A stretch of DNA of 6,330 bases, from contig CAXBDA010000111.1 in assembly GCA_963974595.1 (NCBI GenBank), positions 1 to 6,330 on the forward strand, written 5' to 3'. This DNA is from PZPK01 sp963974595. GTDB lineage: Bacteria > Pseudomonadota > Gammaproteobacteria > Pseudomonadales > Oleiphilaceae. The notes beneath the pieces were generated by a model, which was not told the origin of the DNA, did not search any database, and saw nothing but the letters and a program-made list of their open reading frames with translations. A program made the translations under genes and the position numbers. Positions 6,214 through 6,330 of the stretch are shown here, piece by piece; positions within the stretch are counted from its first letter, which is position 1, and each line of letters begins with the position of its first letter.

Positions 6214-6235
6214 CAGGGTTTTACCTGATTTTTGT
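6214..6235 (+). terminator. Weak terminator-like hairpin after tnpB
   Basis: CAGG at 6214-6217 pairs with CCTG at 6224-6227 across a six-base loop, and is followed by ATTTTTG and another T-rich run. A four-pair stem is short for a rho-independent terminator, so the call is tentative. If real, it would end the tnpAB transcript before any tnpC gene, in keeping with a shortened element. Confidence 0.3.
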
Positions 6236-6330
6236 TGATTTTCGTGCACAGGCCTAAGCGAGCCCAGACGTGGGTTTGAATCACGTTATCGCGCCACAGC
6301 TAAAACATAAATCTATCGCGAAGGGTGCCC

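Noticed and set aside
6258..6330. Short open frame running to the window edge, perhaps the start of tnpC
   Set aside because: Its possible GTG start at 6270 has no ribosome site, and the encoded residues do not resemble IS66 TnpC N-termini that I know.

Overview
The window reads as AT-rich gammaproteobacterial chromosome, probably from an aquatic species. This rests on gene families and base composition only; the genus cannot be named. All genes supported here lie on the + strand.

Positions 136-4551 hold four closely spaced genes that look like one operon: an exported cupredoxin of the 'methylamine utilization-like' family, a two-pass membrane protein with HAMP, a degenerate GGDEF domain and an intact EAL (c-di-GMP phosphodiesterase) domain, a DUF3034-type outer-membrane protein, and a group 1 truncated haemoglobin that starts with a lipoprotein-type signal. 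The first two genes are separated by 4-13 bases, the second and third overlap by 11 bases, and the third and fourth are 58 bases apart. Three of the four products carry export signals and the fourth has a large periplasmic domain. The set therefore looks like an envelope system that handles or senses copper, oxygen or nitric oxide and passes the signal to cytoplasmic c-di-GMP. That role is inferred.

Positions 4573-5433 encode a signal peptide, one POTRA-like domain and the first part of a beta-barrel of the BamA/TamA/ShlB type. The frame ends abruptly at residue 286, directly against an IS66-family element, so this is most likely a gene truncated by insertion or by a later rearrangement.

Positions 5472-6199 encode the IS66 accessory proteins TnpA and TnpB, which overlap by ATGA. 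TnpA has a perfect Shine-Dalgarno that can be sequestered in a hairpin. The transposase gene tnpC does not begin in the remaining 131 bases, which hold only a weak terminator-like hairpin and a short tRNA-T-arm-like sequence. The element is either partial or continues past the window edge after an unusual gap.
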